Shown one piece after another: positions 25,835-35,436 of a DNA stretch of 44,729 nt. The DNA comes from Acidobacteriota bacterium. GTDB lineage: Bacteria > Acidobacteriota > Terriglobia > Acidiferrales > UBA7541. The stretch lies in the NCBI GenBank assembly GCA_003224085.1, contig QHYK01000105.1:1-44729 (forward strand). The letters are read 5' to 3'. The translations under genes were made by a program, and so were the position numbers. The notes under the pieces are model-generated. The model was not told the DNA's origin. It did not search any database and saw only the letters and a program-made list of their open reading frames with translations. Numbering within the stretch: the first letter of the stretch is position 1; each line of letters begins with the position of its first letter.

Positions 25835-26701
25835 GTGGGCCGGCGTCGAGCTGGTGCGAGGCCCGTGTCAAGGTCTGGGCTCGAAAGCTGGAAAGCACGC
25901 GCACCGCGGCCGTTTGTTGTCCTTACTCTTATACTGGCGTCGCTCTGGCTGCCCATCGCCTGCAAGAAAACGCCGACAGATTCTCTAACATCAACAAGAA
26001 TTCACTCCCTTGCGAAGACTGCCAAACCTAGCGGGCATTCGGGGGCGAAACTCGCCATTATTTTGGACGACTTGGGAAGCAACCGTCACGCCGCCGAAGA
26101 GATTTTTGATCTTCCCTATCCGCTGACGATTTCCGTCCTCCCGAATCACGCACACTCGGTCGAGATAGCTCAGGAAGCCGAGCGCCGCGGTTACCAAGTG
26201 TTGCTGCACCTTCCCATGCAAGCCGTAGCGACCGAAAAACCTGAGGCCCAGGAATTGCGCGTGGGAATGGCGGCGGCGGACGTGTCCAAGCTCCTCAACC
26301 AGTTCTTGGAGAATGTTCCCGGGGCCGTCGGCGTCAACAACCATCAAGGCTCGGAAGCCACTTCAGATCCCAACTTGATGCGCGAGTTGATGCCTGTGCT
26401 GCGCGACTATCGTCTCTTTTACATTGACAGTCGCACGACATCGGCTACCATCGCTTACGAAACGGCGCAAAGTTCGCGGGTGCCGTCGGCGTTTCGCAAT
26501 GTTCCTTTTCTCGATGACGTCGAGGAAGTGAGCGCAGTTCGTAAGCAGCTCGAATTGGCTTTGCGTGGCGCGCGGGAAAAAGGAGAAGCCCTAGCCATCG
26601 GCCATCCGCACCACGCGACGCTTCAGGCACTCCGCGAAGTTCTCCCCAGCTCCGAGTCAGAAGGAGTCCGGCTGGCCTTTGCCTCGGAACTCGTCCACTG
26701 A
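25835..26701 (+). CDS. Divergent polysaccharide deacetylase (YibQ-like)
   Basis: 288 residues from a GTG 7 bases after the S41-like stop codon. A hydrophobic N-terminus (PFVVLTLILASLWLPIACKK) could be a signal peptide, perhaps of a lipoprotein given the Cys. The domain starts at about residue 68: KLAIILDDLGSNRHAAEEIF, with LPYPLTISVLPNHAHS, HLPMQAVATEKPEAQ, GVNNHQGSEATSD, FYIDSRTTS and IGHPHHATLQAL. This matches the divergent polysaccharide deacetylase family, thought to act on cell-wall glycans. Its 3' end overlaps the opposite CPBP gene by 45 bases. Confidence 0.88.
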   Translation: MGRRRAGARPVSRSGLESWKARAPRPFVVLTLILASLWLPIACKKTPTDSLTSTRIHSLAKTAKPSGHSGAKLAIILDDLGSNRHAAEEIFDLPYPLTISVLPNHAHSVEIAQEAERRGYQVLLHLPMQAVATEKPEAQELRVGMAAADVSKLLNQFLENVPGAVGVNNHQGSEATSDPNLMRELMPVLRDYRLFYIDSRTTSATIAYETAQSSRVPSAFRNVPFLDDVEEVSAVRKQLELALRGAREKGEALAIGHPHHATLQALREVLPSSESEGVRLAFASELVH

Positions 26702-27697
26702 GACCACCTCGGCGTTTGAAGTGTTGCCCGCATCTTCTTTCTTCGCCGGAAAAAGAAAATGAATGGCCAGGGCAGAGACGCCCATCGTCAAAAAACCGAA
26801 CACGCTTCCTTCCGGCCCGACTGTCCCGCCCGTCAACCACGCGGGGCCATGCAGAGCGGCGTTTGAGAGGTGGTGCTCAAACACATAGCCGCTATCAGGA
26901 ACGGAGAAGAGAAACGTTTCGCCGAAGTCAAAGCTGGCGTGCCACCCCACGGCCAGCCAAAGATTCCCGGTTCTCTTCAAGGCAAACGCGAAGACCAGTC
27001 CGGTGACGGCCACGTTGGCTGCTCCGACGATTCCTTCACCGGGATTTCTCAGGTGAACGCCTCCAAACAAAAGCGAAAGACACACGGCAGCCCGCCAGAA
27101 TCCGATACCTCTCGCCAAAGTGTACTGGGCGTATCCGCGGAACATGAACTCCTCGGACAGCCCGACGAGTAAGAACGCCAGGGCCCACAAGCCTCCCCAA
27201 CCAGGAAGGGCGATTCCGTGAAGTGCCAGCGCTCCGAACGAGTACCCGCCAAACGCAACTATCAGTCCAACCAGCAGGCTTACCTCACCGAGACCTAGAA
27301 AGATTCCCTGCCAGAAGGGCTTCCCCAGGGCTTGGCCAAGCGGCAAGCCGTAAACTTCGGCAGAGCGTCGTTCCAACTTTGCCATCACCAGCGCAGCAGC
27401 ATAGGCGGAACCAAAACTCAGCAAGTCTGCCAGCGCTACAAATTGTGGTGAGCGAGGGTTTATGGCAAATCCGCCGAGCACCGCGACGGCGCTCTGGGCT
27501 GCATATTCGATGAGGAAGAAGAAGGAGACGTAGAGCAATAGACTCCAGCCGGAGCGCAGTCCATCCGGGCCAAGGAAAATACCATTGGAAGGCCTTTTCG
27601 GAGGCGCGGCCTGAAAGGCAGGAGTCAGGGAGGATTCTGAAGGGGATTCCGTCGTCAATTGAAACCTTAGAGGCAGCCTCCACCCTGGCCCAAACAA
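26657..27697 (-). CDS. CPBP-family intramembrane metalloprotease
   Basis: About 346 residues, with an N-terminal low-complexity part and about eight membrane segments. The family motifs are clear: EEFMFRGY (catalytic Glu pair and Arg), LLFGGVHLRNPGEG (His) and WLAVGWHASFDFGETF (His/Asp). Related proteins (Rce1/Abi type) cleave prenylated or bacteriocin-related peptides or serve signalling; the substrate is unknown. The TTG at 27697 is the longest start and has no clear ribosome-binding site, so the true start may lie inside the first 40 codons. The C-terminus overlaps the convergent YibQ-like gene. Confidence 0.85.
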   Translation of the reverse strand: MFGPGWRLPLRFQLTTESPSESSLTPAFQAAPPKRPSNGIFLGPDGLRSGWSLLLYVSFFFLIEYAAQSAVAVLGGFAINPRSPQFVALADLLSFGSAYAAALVMAKLERRSAEVYGLPLGQALGKPFWQGIFLGLGEVSLLVGLIVAFGGYSFGALALHGIALPGWGGLWALAFLLVGLSEEFMFRGYAQYTLARGIGFWRAAVCLSLLFGGVHLRNPGEGIVGAANVAVTGLVFAFALKRTGNLWLAVGWHASFDFGETFLFSVPDSGYVFEHHLSNAALHGPAWLTGGTVGPEGSVFGFLTMGVSALAIHFLFPAKKEDAGNTSNAEVVSVDEFRGKGQPDSF

Positions 27698-27787
27698 TTA
27701 GATCGGCCTGCGACCACGGAGGCGTTTCGCCTTGTCCGATTTTACCGCAGTCCCGATACTCTCAACGCCTCCCGCTTGCGAATCCCA

Positions 27788-28624
27788 CTAAGGACGGAGT
27801 GAGATTTCGGCCGCCCCCAGAATCCGCAGGCTGTTTTTCTCTTGAAGAAAGCTAACCACCTTTAAATTTTCTCGCTTCCATTCTCCCCGGATCGGGATGG
27901 CGGCGTCTCCAGAAAAAGACACATCGCGGTCCGGTTTTGCCTCCCCGATTTTGCGCATTGCACGAACGATGGCAGCATGGCTCAACTCCTGACCGGCATT
28001 TTCGCCGCGCGTCACGGATGAGTGCAATCCTGTTTCGGTAATCGCCAGCCATACTTCCGCGGCGCCGCCTTTGCCGGATGGAGTGAGCCTCCCAACCTGT
28101 ACCGAAAAGTTTTCTGTGCCAGCTTTTCCTGCTGTCCCTTGCGCTTGCGACATGGTCACCGGAGTTTTCCTCCGCGCCGCGGCCTCCGCAATCGACTCTA
28201 GGGCCTGCTGCGCCCGTCCTCCCGAAAACTCGATCGTGCCGTCGACGACCATTTGTGGCGTGTACGGGTTGCCATTGCCGAGGACGCCGGCGTAGCTGTA
28301 CTGCCGCGTCGTCAAAGCATGCGAAGAAAAGGGGTCTCTCCAGCCCAAATCGTCCCAATAGTCCACGTGCTCTTCCAGAGCAACTACCTGTGCATTGCCG
28401 AAAGGGCTCCGCTCGGCCAATTTCGCGAGCAAAGCGTCCGCAGGCGGGCAGCTTGAACAGCCTTCGGAGGTGAACAACTCCACTACAACAGGCGAGCTAG
28501 GTGGCGCGGGCGTCTTGGCTTCTCCTTGAGAACTAAACGTCCGCGCTCCGAACAAGCCGATGAGGAGCGCGCCGCCGGCAAGGGGGATACCAAACCACGT
28601 AGGCCTGCCCAAAGGATTGCTCAT
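27788..28624 (-). CDS. DUF1223 thioredoxin-like exported protein
   Basis: About 278 residues from ATG 28624, which has AGGAG 9 bases upstream. A membrane-anchor signal (GIPLAGGALLIGLFGAR) is followed by VVVELFTSEGCSSCPPADAL, the CxxC-containing opening of DUF1223, then LEEHVDYWDDLGWRDPFSS and NGNPYTPQMVVDGTIEFSG. These are typical family motifs. The family is uncharacterised; the CSSC pair suggests redox chemistry or metal binding in the periplasm. It is divergent from the CGNR regulator. Confidence 0.88.
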   Translation of the reverse strand: MSNPLGRPTWFGIPLAGGALLIGLFGARTFSSQGEAKTPAPPSSPVVVELFTSEGCSSCPPADALLAKLAERSPFGNAQVVALEEHVDYWDDLGWRDPFSSHALTTRQYSYAGVLGNGNPYTPQMVVDGTIEFSGGRAQQALESIAEAAARRKTPVTMSQAQGTAGKAGTENFSVQVGRLTPSGKGGAAEVWLAITETGLHSSVTRGENAGQELSHAAIVRAMRKIGEAKPDRDVSFSGDAAIPIRGEWKRENLKVVSFLQEKNSLRILGAAEISLRP

Positions 28625-28766
28625 AAAACCCCACTCCTGTTCTGCAAACAGCCCCATGAACCCATAAGATACGCCTAAATTGGAAAGGTTACCTCCAAAC
28701 ACCATCCAAACACCCAACAAGAAAACACCATCCACCGACTAACCGTTATGCTACGCTAGACGAGTT

Positions 28767-29405
28767 ATGCCGCCATCCCGGGAGCCCGCCCTCCGATTCG
28801 TGAGTGGCCGCCTGGCCCTCGACTTCGTCAACATCTTTGCACGGTGTCAGGAATCTGCCGTGCTTCCGGTGACCTCTGATTTGTCCTGGGAGCAGCTTGT
28901 CGCCTTCCTGGAATCCGCGCGAATTGTGACACCTGAGCGCGGGACCGAGCTTCTGGCGCTCCATCGCTCCGACCCTCAGTCCGCGGAGGCCTTGCTGCAC
29001 AAGGCGCAGCGTCTCGGTTGGGCATTGCGCTCGACCTTCGAAGCTGTTTTGCATCGGCAAAAGATCTTGCCAGAGTGGGTCGAGCCGATCAACGATATCC
29101 TGCGAATTACCGAAGGGCACGACAAACTAGCTTCTACAAACCACGGTTGGGAAATCGCGTTCGTTGCCCGCGAGGATGGCCTTGAGTGGCTGCTGGCAGC
29201 CGTGGCGCGTTCGGCGGCCGAAATCATCGCCGAAGGCGCGCGAGCGCCTCTGCGCCTTTGTGCCAACCCACGCTGCGGCCTTTTCTTTTACGACACCTCC
29301 CGCACCCACCGCCGCCGCTGGTGCTCTATGACCGCCTGCGGCAACAGACACAAAGTTGCCGCGTTTGCGCGGCGGCACGCCGCCGCCCGCCACGCCAGAC
29401 CCTGA
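28767..29405 (+). CDS. ABATE/CGNR zinc-finger transcription regulator
   Basis: 212 residues. The N-terminal part (FVSGRLALDFVNIFA) is the ABATE domain, a proposed ligand-sensing stress domain. The C-terminus is the CGNR zinc finger: CANPRCGLFFYDTSRTHRRR, then WCSMTACGNRHKVAAFARR, with four Cys and the name-giving Cys-Gly-Asn-Arg. Such proteins are regarded as DNA-binding regulators. It is divergent from the DUF1223 gene and convergent with the M48 protease gene at 27 bases. Confidence 0.9.
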   Translation: MPPSREPALRFVSGRLALDFVNIFARCQESAVLPVTSDLSWEQLVAFLESARIVTPERGTELLALHRSDPQSAEALLHKAQRLGWALRSTFEAVLHRQKILPEWVEPINDILRITEGHDKLASTNHGWEIAFVAREDGLEWLLAAVARSAAEIIAEGARAPLRLCANPRCGLFFYDTSRTHRRRWCSMTACGNRHKVAAFARRHAAARHARP

Positions 29406-29431
29406 GAGCGAAACCTGACCGCTCCCCACCA

Positions 29432-30826
29432 TCATTGGACGTACTTGGGCTTTTCCCCCTTGGACCATGGATCATAGTTGTGGGCAAAGACGAGGCGCTC
29501 GGAAACCGGAGGATGCGAGTACAGCCAGAAGGTGATGAAAGGCGGCGGATTGGGATCAGACAAATCCAGCTCCCCGAGAGCTTGGAAGGCGTGCGCGGCA
29601 ACTTCGGACGAGTTCGGAATAACCCCATGGGTTACTTCCAATCCGTACACGTCAGCGGCATGTTCCTCCATTCGGCTGTACCAGTTGATGGCCGGCGAAG
29701 AGAAGAAGAGCAACACCTCCAGCAGCAACAAAAGAATGGCAAGCGACGCCCAATCTTCCGCGCTGGGAATTTTCCATTCGCGGCCCCAGCGGTCAATCGC
29801 CCAATACAATCCGCGAAACATCAGATATAGCGCCACCAGGAGCGCAACGGCTCCAGCTAAGAAACCTTTCCACACGTGCCCGAGGACATAGTGGCCCAGC
29901 TCATGGCCCACCACGAAGAGTGTTTCATCCCTCGAGGTCTTTTGAATGAGCGTGTCCCAAATCACCACACGTTTTGACGCCCCCAAGCCCGTCACATAGG
30001 CATTGATGGCATTCGTTTTTTGGCTGGCCATCTCGAGGAACATGCGTTCCGGCGGTACGGGAACGCCGGCGCGGCTCGTGAGCTTCTTAATGGAAGCGAC
30101 CAGGTCGGGATACTGTTGGCTAAGGGGCTCGAACTTGCTAAACAGGGGATCGATCACCAGAGGCATGATCACAATGTATCCGAGGAGCACCAGCACCAAA
30201 GGAACCCAGGAAAGTAGCCACCAGCGCCTCGGGCTGTACCGCATGAAGGCAAAGAGAATCGACGCCAATACGATTCCGATGACGACGGTAACCAATTCTT
30301 CCTTCGCCCAATCCCGCAACCACGAGCCCCACCCCTGCACAGACTGTTCGTAATGCAGTGAAAGGTGGTGCCAATACAAGCGCACCGGAAGGTCCAACAC
30401 GTCGACCAGAAGAAGCAGCAAAGGCACAAAAACCAGTCCTTGCACCCAGCGTTTTTGGCTAGCGCTTTCTGCCATGCTCCGAAAGCGCGCCGCGATTCCC
30501 AACCGCAAAATCAGCAGCAGAAAAATAATGCCCAGAATGTAGGAAAGAAAATAGAGCGTATAACCTGCGCGGGAATAGGCAACTGCTTTTTTGTACTTCT
30601 CGTGGGAAAGAGTGTACTGATCCGTCTTTGCCTGTTCCGGAGAGCTAGCGACGAGTCGAGGAGCCTCATTGGATGGCCGCAGTTGCGCCCACGTCTGGGC
30701 CGCCGCTCCGCGGGTCAACGAAGCAGGCTCCAGGCTGGCGAGTCCGCGCGGCGATGAAAGCAAAAGGAAAGGAATCACAACGCAGAAAGGGAGTGTGAAC
30801 CAGCGATAACATCTCCACCGCTTCAT
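29432..30826 (-). CDS. M48-family membrane metalloprotease (Ste24/CAAX-type)
   Basis: 464 residues from the ATG at 30826; the frame runs 89 codons further upstream with unlikely sequence that overlaps the neighbouring gene. It has several membrane segments, the zinc motif HELGH at 308-312 (VVGHELGHYVLGH) and the third ligand region EEHAADVYGLE at about 387-397. The segment RAGVPVPPERMFLEMASQKT, then NAINAYVTGLGASKRVVIWD, is typical of CAAX prenyl protease-like M48B members. It probably handles membrane-protein quality control. Confidence 0.9.
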   Translation of the reverse strand: MKRWRCYRWFTLPFCVVIPFLLLSSPRGLASLEPASLTRGAAAQTWAQLRPSNEAPRLVASSPEQAKTDQYTLSHEKYKKAVAYSRAGYTLYFLSYILGIIFLLLILRLGIAARFRSMAESASQKRWVQGLVFVPLLLLLVDVLDLPVRLYWHHLSLHYEQSVQGWGSWLRDWAKEELVTVVIGIVLASILFAFMRYSPRRWWLLSWVPLVLVLLGYIVIMPLVIDPLFSKFEPLSQQYPDLVASIKKLTSRAGVPVPPERMFLEMASQKTNAINAYVTGLGASKRVVIWDTLIQKTSRDETLFVVGHELGHYVLGHVWKGFLAGAVALLVALYLMFRGLYWAIDRWGREWKIPSAEDWASLAILLLLLEVLLFFSSPAINWYSRMEEHAADVYGLEVTHGVIPNSSEVAAHAFQALGELDLSDPNPPPFITFWLYSHPPVSERLVFAHNYDPWSKGEKPKYVQ

Positions 30827-31002
30827 AAAGGCGCCCTGAGATTTATCTGAATCAAGATTCTTTCCATATAAATTGCTGGCATTGAATCGCGCCGCGAGTA
30901 TGCAGCACAACATTTCCCAGCGCAAGATTTCATCCCTTGCATTGGACGGAGCAACGCGAGACAACGTTTCCGCTTTCCGGGGCACTCGCCGGACAAAGGA
31001 AC

Positions 31003-31488
31003 CTATGGTGTCGTTTTCCGGTGCGCGGTCTTGAGGCAGTAATTGCGCACTGCACCCGTAGTCGTCAGGCCGATGTGCACGAACGAAGTGCAACGTTCCA
31101 ATTTGTGATGGCCGTAGCGATGAAAAAGATAAGAAACGCCGATGGACGTTCCCGTTGCGGCAGCTTCGATGGCGGCGAACGCGGGATGATTGTCTACCAA
31201 GTCATTGTTAAGAAAAATTTCCCGCCTGCCTCGGCGGCGCATGTTCAACGTCGAAAAATAATCTAGAGTTCGCGCCGCCCCCACGCCTGCGAATAACCAG
31301 CGGTTTTCTTTGTCCACAAAATGGTGCGCCACTGAGGGACTCTCTTGCGGGGTCCCGCTGCTTGCGACAGCGCCCTCCGTTGCCCTCCGGGCCTCTTGTT
31401 TTGCGGCGTCCTGAGCCCGGGCCGTCCCCGCTCCGGCACCTGCCAGGACAATCAGAAGGCCGAGAAATCTGCTTTTCTGCAAGCTCAT
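31003..31488 (-). CDS. Small exported protein of unknown function
   Basis: 161 residues with a clear signal peptide (FLGLLIVLAGAGAGTARA-QDA). The mature part is Ala-rich and disordered at first. It then has WLFAGVGAARTLDYFSTLNM, NDLVDNHPAFAAIEAAATGT and VSYLFHRYGHHKLER, helices that look partly membrane-embedded and contain His residues. The pattern is reminiscent of small conserved acidobacterial proteins, but I assign no function. A purine-rich GAAGAGGG precedes the ATG closely. It is divergent from the coiled-coil protein gene. Confidence 0.7.
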   Translation of the reverse strand: MSLQKSRFLGLLIVLAGAGAGTARAQDAAKQEARRATEGAVASSGTPQESPSVAHHFVDKENRWLFAGVGAARTLDYFSTLNMRRRGRREIFLNNDLVDNHPAFAAIEAAATGTSIGVSYLFHRYGHHKLERCTSFVHIGLTTTGAVRNYCLKTAHRKTTP

Positions 31489-31677
31489 CCCTCTTCCGGC
31501 TACGGGCCCCTTCCCCTTCCTTACAGCGTATTATCTCAGCTAAGGCCTTTTTTTCTTGCAACTCGCGCTGCCGCTCTGTTGCCCAATTCGCAACGCAATC
31601 TCTGCGAGGATTGTGATTCCCTTTGTCCCGCGGTATCTTGAGAAAGACCCAGCATAGAACTTCCAAGGAGTAAGCCC

Positions 31678-32259
31678 ATGCGCTCCGTCCTATCTCGATC
31701 GCTCTTTGCAGCCCTTCTGGCTGCAGCTTTTATCCCGGCGGCTCTCCCCCAATCGCAAGATACGCAATCCGTCGCGGCAGCCGCGCGCCGCGCTCGCGAG
31801 AAAAAAAAGGACTCCGCCAAGCCCGCCAAGGTAATCACTGACGAAACGCTGGAAGTGAAAAAGGGCGATGTCCAAAACGCGGTGGCTGAGGAGGCAAAAA
31901 TCGCTGGAGCTCCGGAGGCAACTAATCAGCGACAAAACGGCGCGCCTAACCCGGCTGCTCCCGATGCCAAAACACAAGCCGCCAAGGAGGAAAGGCTCAA
32001 AAAGGAATTGACGGCGGCCAAAGAGCAGCTCAAGCAAGCTCTAATGGATCTCGACCTACTTCAACGCGGGAATCGACTCGACCAAGACGCTTATTATTCG
32101 AAGCCAAATTACGGAGCTGATGCCGCCGGCAAGCAAAAACTCGACGACGAGCAACAGCAAATCAACAACAAGCGCGACGAAGTCGAGCGTCTGAAAGCGA
32201 AAGTTGCCGATTTGCAGAAGTCAGCAGGTGAATCGTCCTCCACATCTTCGCAACCTTAA
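31678..32259 (+). CDS. Exported coiled-coil protein of unknown function
   Basis: 193 residues. A signal peptide (RSLFAALLAAAFIPAALPQS) is followed by SVAAAARRAREKKKDSAKPA, a basic motif, then a Pro/Ala-rich linker. A charged coiled-coil region runs at about 100-185 (ERLKKELTAAKEQLKQALMD and QQQINNKRDEVERLKAKVAD). It is probably a periplasmic helical protein. An AAGGAG precedes the ATG. No partner is evident; the convergent neighbour is the repeat protein ending at 32484. Confidence 0.75.
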   Translation: MRSVLSRSLFAALLAAAFIPAALPQSQDTQSVAAAARRAREKKKDSAKPAKVITDETLEVKKGDVQNAVAEEAKIAGAPEATNQRQNGAPNPAAPDAKTQAAKEERLKKELTAAKEQLKQALMDLDLLQRGNRLDQDAYYSKPNYGADAAGKQKLDDEQQQINNKRDEVERLKAKVADLQKSAGESSSTSSQP

Positions 32260-32313
32260 CCCGAAACCCGACTTGTTCATCGCAGTCCTGCTAGTTTCAG
32301 TTAGCGTTAGCGG

Positions 32314-32447
32314 ACGGCTTGAAAGGCCGTTGGTTCTCATCTTTCTGCAAACTTTTTGCCGAACTCGTCCGTATTGTTTCCTGATATTCCACGCCATTAA
32401 AGCTGCCGAAGGGAACCCATGCATTACTTTGTGCGCTCCCGGCAGCT
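32314..32447. terminator. Stem-loops between convergent genes
   Basis: Two inverted repeats lie in the 224-base convergent gap. ACGGCTT/AAGGCCGT (32314-32330) has a small loop and one bulge and is followed by T-rich sequence on the plus strand. AGCTGCCG (32401-32408) pairs with CGGCAGCT (32440-32447) around a long loop. They could serve as terminators for the two genes facing each other. Confidence 0.35.
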
Positions 32448-32483
32448 GCAATCCGCCTGGCGGTGGTCCAGAAGCAAGGTTTC

Positions 32484-33515
32484 CTAGTCGATCCCGTGGA
32501 TCCGCAAGCTTACGAGCTTATCGATAGTAAGGTCTTTCATGCCGCGGGATTGGAGCTTGCTGATGTACTCCGGCGTGACTCCATGAATGCGCATGGCAAT
32601 CAACTGCTCCGGCTCCGGATGCGAGTAGCCGAGCTTTTGCACCTGGCTGATGAAGTCCGGGGAAACGCCGTGAATCCGGAAAGCAATCAGCTTGTCCAGC
32701 TCCACATGGTCGTAGCCACACTTTTTCAACTCTGCCATCCATTCCGGTGACGCGCCATGAATGCGCATGGCAATGAGCTTGTCCGGGTCGGCATCGTAAC
32801 CGGCCTGGCGCACGCTGCGCACCATCTCCGGTGACACGCCGTGGATGCGAAAGGCGATCAGTTTGTCGCTGTCGGTCACCGTGAGCCCCGCGGCTCGAAG
32901 ATCAGAGACATACTGCGGCGAAACTCCGTGAATACGAAAAGCAATGAATTTGTCGCTATCGGAAAGATTCACGCCCGAAGAGCGAATCTGATCAATGAAC
33001 TCCGGCGTGACGCCGTGAATCTTGAAAGCGAACAATTTGTCCGCGTCTAGCCCTTGAAGATTCTTCGCTTTGACTTCCCTCGCGAACTTCAGGCTCACGT
33101 TGTGAATCGCCATGGCCCACTGCTTTTCGCTGTCGATTCCTTCAAACCCCAGCGCCTTCATCTCTTGCGCGTATTCCACATCGGGGATGAAATGGAAAAA
33201 TCCTGCTCCTTCGCCGTCCTTTACGAATCCTTCGCATTCGAACCTGCCTGCGTCGCGCGTGATGGTGAAGTGCACGTCCTGCCGGCCCGGCTTCGAAAGA
33301 TCCAGCCCGGTGAGTTCTTTCACTTCCCAACGCGAACTCGAGTAAAAATGATGCCCGCCGCGCGAGTCCATAATCGAAACTTCCACTTTTCCCGGCTCAT
33401 CGGAGCGCCGAATCGTCCAGTCGCCGCTCTGCGTTTGTCCACCAAGCGCCGTGGCCAGCCCAAATGCCACGCCACCCGAGATAAGAATCAATCCCATCAC
33501 TCGATTGAAATTCAT
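32484..33515 (-). CDS. Exported repeat protein sharing its repeat with the adjacent M56 sensor
   Basis: 343 residues, with a GGGAG ribosome-binding site. A signal peptide (VMGLILISGGVAFGLATA) is followed by a beta-rich domain (about 30-115: WTIRRSDEPGKVEVSIMDSR, then HFTITRDAGRFECEGFVKDG). Then come six full tandem repeats of 28-29 residues of the form LIAFRIHGVSPEYISxLxxx followed by a Gly-aromatic turn and xDK, plus a degenerate first copy and a partial last copy. The neighbouring M56 protein carries the same repeat with Gln in place of His (KVQGVTPEYV). Shared repeat, orientation and 31-base gap imply a joint function, perhaps as ligand, inhibitor or co-sensor. Confidence 0.82.
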   Translation of the reverse strand: MNFNRVMGLILISGGVAFGLATALGGQTQSGDWTIRRSDEPGKVEVSIMDSRGGHHFYSSSRWEVKELTGLDLSKPGRQDVHFTITRDAGRFECEGFVKDGEGAGFFHFIPDVEYAQEMKALGFEGIDSEKQWAMAIHNVSLKFAREVKAKNLQGLDADKLFAFKIHGVTPEFIDQIRSSGVNLSDSDKFIAFRIHGVSPQYVSDLRAAGLTVTDSDKLIAFRIHGVSPEMVRSVRQAGYDADPDKLIAMRIHGASPEWMAELKKCGYDHVELDKLIAFRIHGVSPDFISQVQKLGYSHPEPEQLIAMRIHGVTPEYISKLQSRGMKDLTIDKLVSLRIHGID

Positions 33516-33546
33516 GGTGTTTCTCCCGTTTCCGATTCCCTGATTG

Positions 33547-35436
33547 CTAGAAGACCTCCGCTTGTTTAAGAGCGATCAATTTGTCCATCGTCAAGTTCTG
33601 AAAGCCGTGCTTGCGCGCCTTCTCGATGAACTCCGGCGTGATTCCCTGCAGTTTGGCGCCGATGATTTCAAAGCTCTCCATATGTTGGAATCCCGCATCT
33701 TGGAGAGACTTCACGTACTCTGGGGTCACCCCCTGGACCTGCATTCCAATCAATTCGTCCACATTGGGCTTGAGCCCGGCTGCTTCCATGGCCCGAACGT
33801 AGTCCGGAGTGACTCCCTGCACTTTCATCCCAATCAGTTCAGCCACATCGGGCACGAGCCCGATCGCCTGCATTTCCTTGACGTACCCGGGAGTGATCCC
33901 CTGCACTTTCATCCCAATCAGTTCATCAGCGCCGGGCTTGAAGCCGATCGCTTGCATCGCGCGAAGGTATTCAGGCGTCACGCCTTGCACCTTCATGCCG
34001 ATTAATTCGTCAACGCTCAGGGTCGCGGCCATGCCGCGCATTTCGCGGATGTATTCTGGCGTGATTCCCTCGACGCGCATGCCGATGAACTGTTCTGCGG
34101 TGGGCTTCATTCCCAGGTCGTGGATTTCTTTGACGTAGACAGGCGTGACTCCTTGAATTTTCATGGCAATCAGTTCATCCGCCGAGAGGTTCTTGAAGCC
34201 CGCCGCCTCCATCGCGTCCAGATAGGATTCCTTCTTCGCATCGTTGCCGGCGCTCTGGTCTTTTTCTTTGTCCTTGGCCTGTTCGGTTGACGCAAAACGC
34301 CTTATTGCCGGCCGCACCACGATCACGCTGTTGCTGCCCTGCTCCCGCGCCAAACCCGAGTTGCTGCGGTCTTGCGCTGGATTGATGTTTGCTGTGGTTC
34401 CAAACGCCGCACGCGCCACGCCTAGGAAAGCATTGCCCGCCACCATCGCTCCCACCAGGCACGCTACTGCGACGGCCATGCCTGCCAGGCGAAATCTTCC
34501 CGCAGGTCCATCCAGACCCAGCAGCCGGACGACGCGCTGCGAAACCGGGCTGCCGTTTGCCGCCATCACCAGAGAAGGCGCGGTGCGCCACTCTTCCATC
34601 AAGGTGAGCGCGCGCGCATAGTTCACGGCATTGCCGCACAGTGCCACGGCTTGATCGTCGCAGCAATGTTCGCGCTCCTTTCGAATTCGCTGGCTCACCC
34701 ACCAAACCGCAGGGTGGTAAAAGAGCAGCGTCTCCATGCCAATCTGGAAAAGATTCACGAAACAGTCCAGCCTGCGAATGTGCGCAAGTTCGTGCGCAAT
34801 AATCATCTCGATCTGCTCTTCGCTGAGTCCAGTCAACGCTCTCGCAGGCAGTACCACCACCGGTCGAAACCATCCCAACACTGCAGGTGCATCCAGCCGA
34901 AGGCATTCGCAATACTCGACTACTCGTTCGAGCCTCATCTTCCGCTGCAAGGCCAAACACTTCTCGTAAAGTTCCCACGCCACGGGCCTAACTTCGTTCC
35001 GCCGCATGCGTTCGATCAGAAATAGCCCGCCCGCCGTCCGCAGACTCAGCAGTAGGACTCCGAGCAACCACGCTTCCACAAACCACAAAACTCCCGCCGG
35101 CTGGATCGCCACCGTCTCCGGCGGCGGGGCGCTGGGACGTGCCGTGACGGATACGCCTTGCACCGGTTTCACCGCAATGGCGAGTGCCCCTCGCGCCCCG
35201 AAGCGAACGGCCGGATACTTTTGGCCAATCAAGCTGGTGAACGTGACCAGCGGCGCGGCCATCATCAGCGCCAGGGTAATCACCGCGAAGGCGTAGCGCG
35301 TGGTTGCTCGGCGGCAAACGGCGTTCGCCATGGCCAACAGCGCCGCGAGCGCTGCCCCCTGCCAGATGAAGTGGAGCAGCGTCCAGCCAAGCGCTTGCAA
35401 CAATTCAGCAGAGATTCCGTGCGCCTGGATTCTCAT
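33547..35436 (-). CDS. BlaR1/MecR1-like M56 metallopeptidase with tandem-repeat sensor region
   Basis: 629 residues. The N-terminal M56 part has membrane segments near 11-38, 48-70, 116-141 and 316-338, and the zinc motif HELAH at 215-219 (MIIAHELAHIRRLD) with a likely third ligand at Glu256 (EREHCCDD). In BlaR1 the part after the last membrane segment is a penicillin-binding sensor. Here it is a linker (345-405) followed by seven full 28-29-residue repeats (consensus LIGMKVQGVTPEYVKEMQ plus a Gly-containing turn), with half units at both ends, and no SxxK-type transpeptidase motifs. It overlaps the BlaI-like gene by ATGA. It probably senses an unknown signal and triggers cleavage of the repressor. 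Confidence 0.88.
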   Translation of the reverse strand: MRIQAHGISAELLQALGWTLLHFIWQGAALAALLAMANAVCRRATTRYAFAVITLALMMAAPLVTFTSLIGQKYPAVRFGARGALAIAVKPVQGVSVTARPSAPPPETVAIQPAGVLWFVEAWLLGVLLLSLRTAGGLFLIERMRRNEVRPVAWELYEKCLALQRKMRLERVVEYCECLRLDAPAVLGWFRPVVVLPARALTGLSEEQIEMIIAHELAHIRRLDCFVNLFQIGMETLLFYHPAVWWVSQRIRKEREHCCDDQAVALCGNAVNYARALTLMEEWRTAPSLVMAANGSPVSQRVVRLLGLDGPAGRFRLAGMAVAVACLVGAMVAGNAFLGVARAAFGTTANINPAQDRSNSGLAREQGSNSVIVVRPAIRRFASTEQAKDKEKDQSAGNDAKKESYLDAMEAAGFKNLSADELIAMKIQGVTPVYVKEIHDLGMKPTAEQFIGMRVEGITPEYIREMRGMAATLSVDELIGMKVQGVTPEYLRAMQAIGFKPGADELIGMKVQGITPGYVKEMQAIGLVPDVAELIGMKVQGVTPDYVRAMEAAGLKPNVDELIGMQVQGVTPEYVKSLQDAGFQHMESFEIIGAKLQGITPEFIEKARKHGFQNLTMDKLIALKQAEVF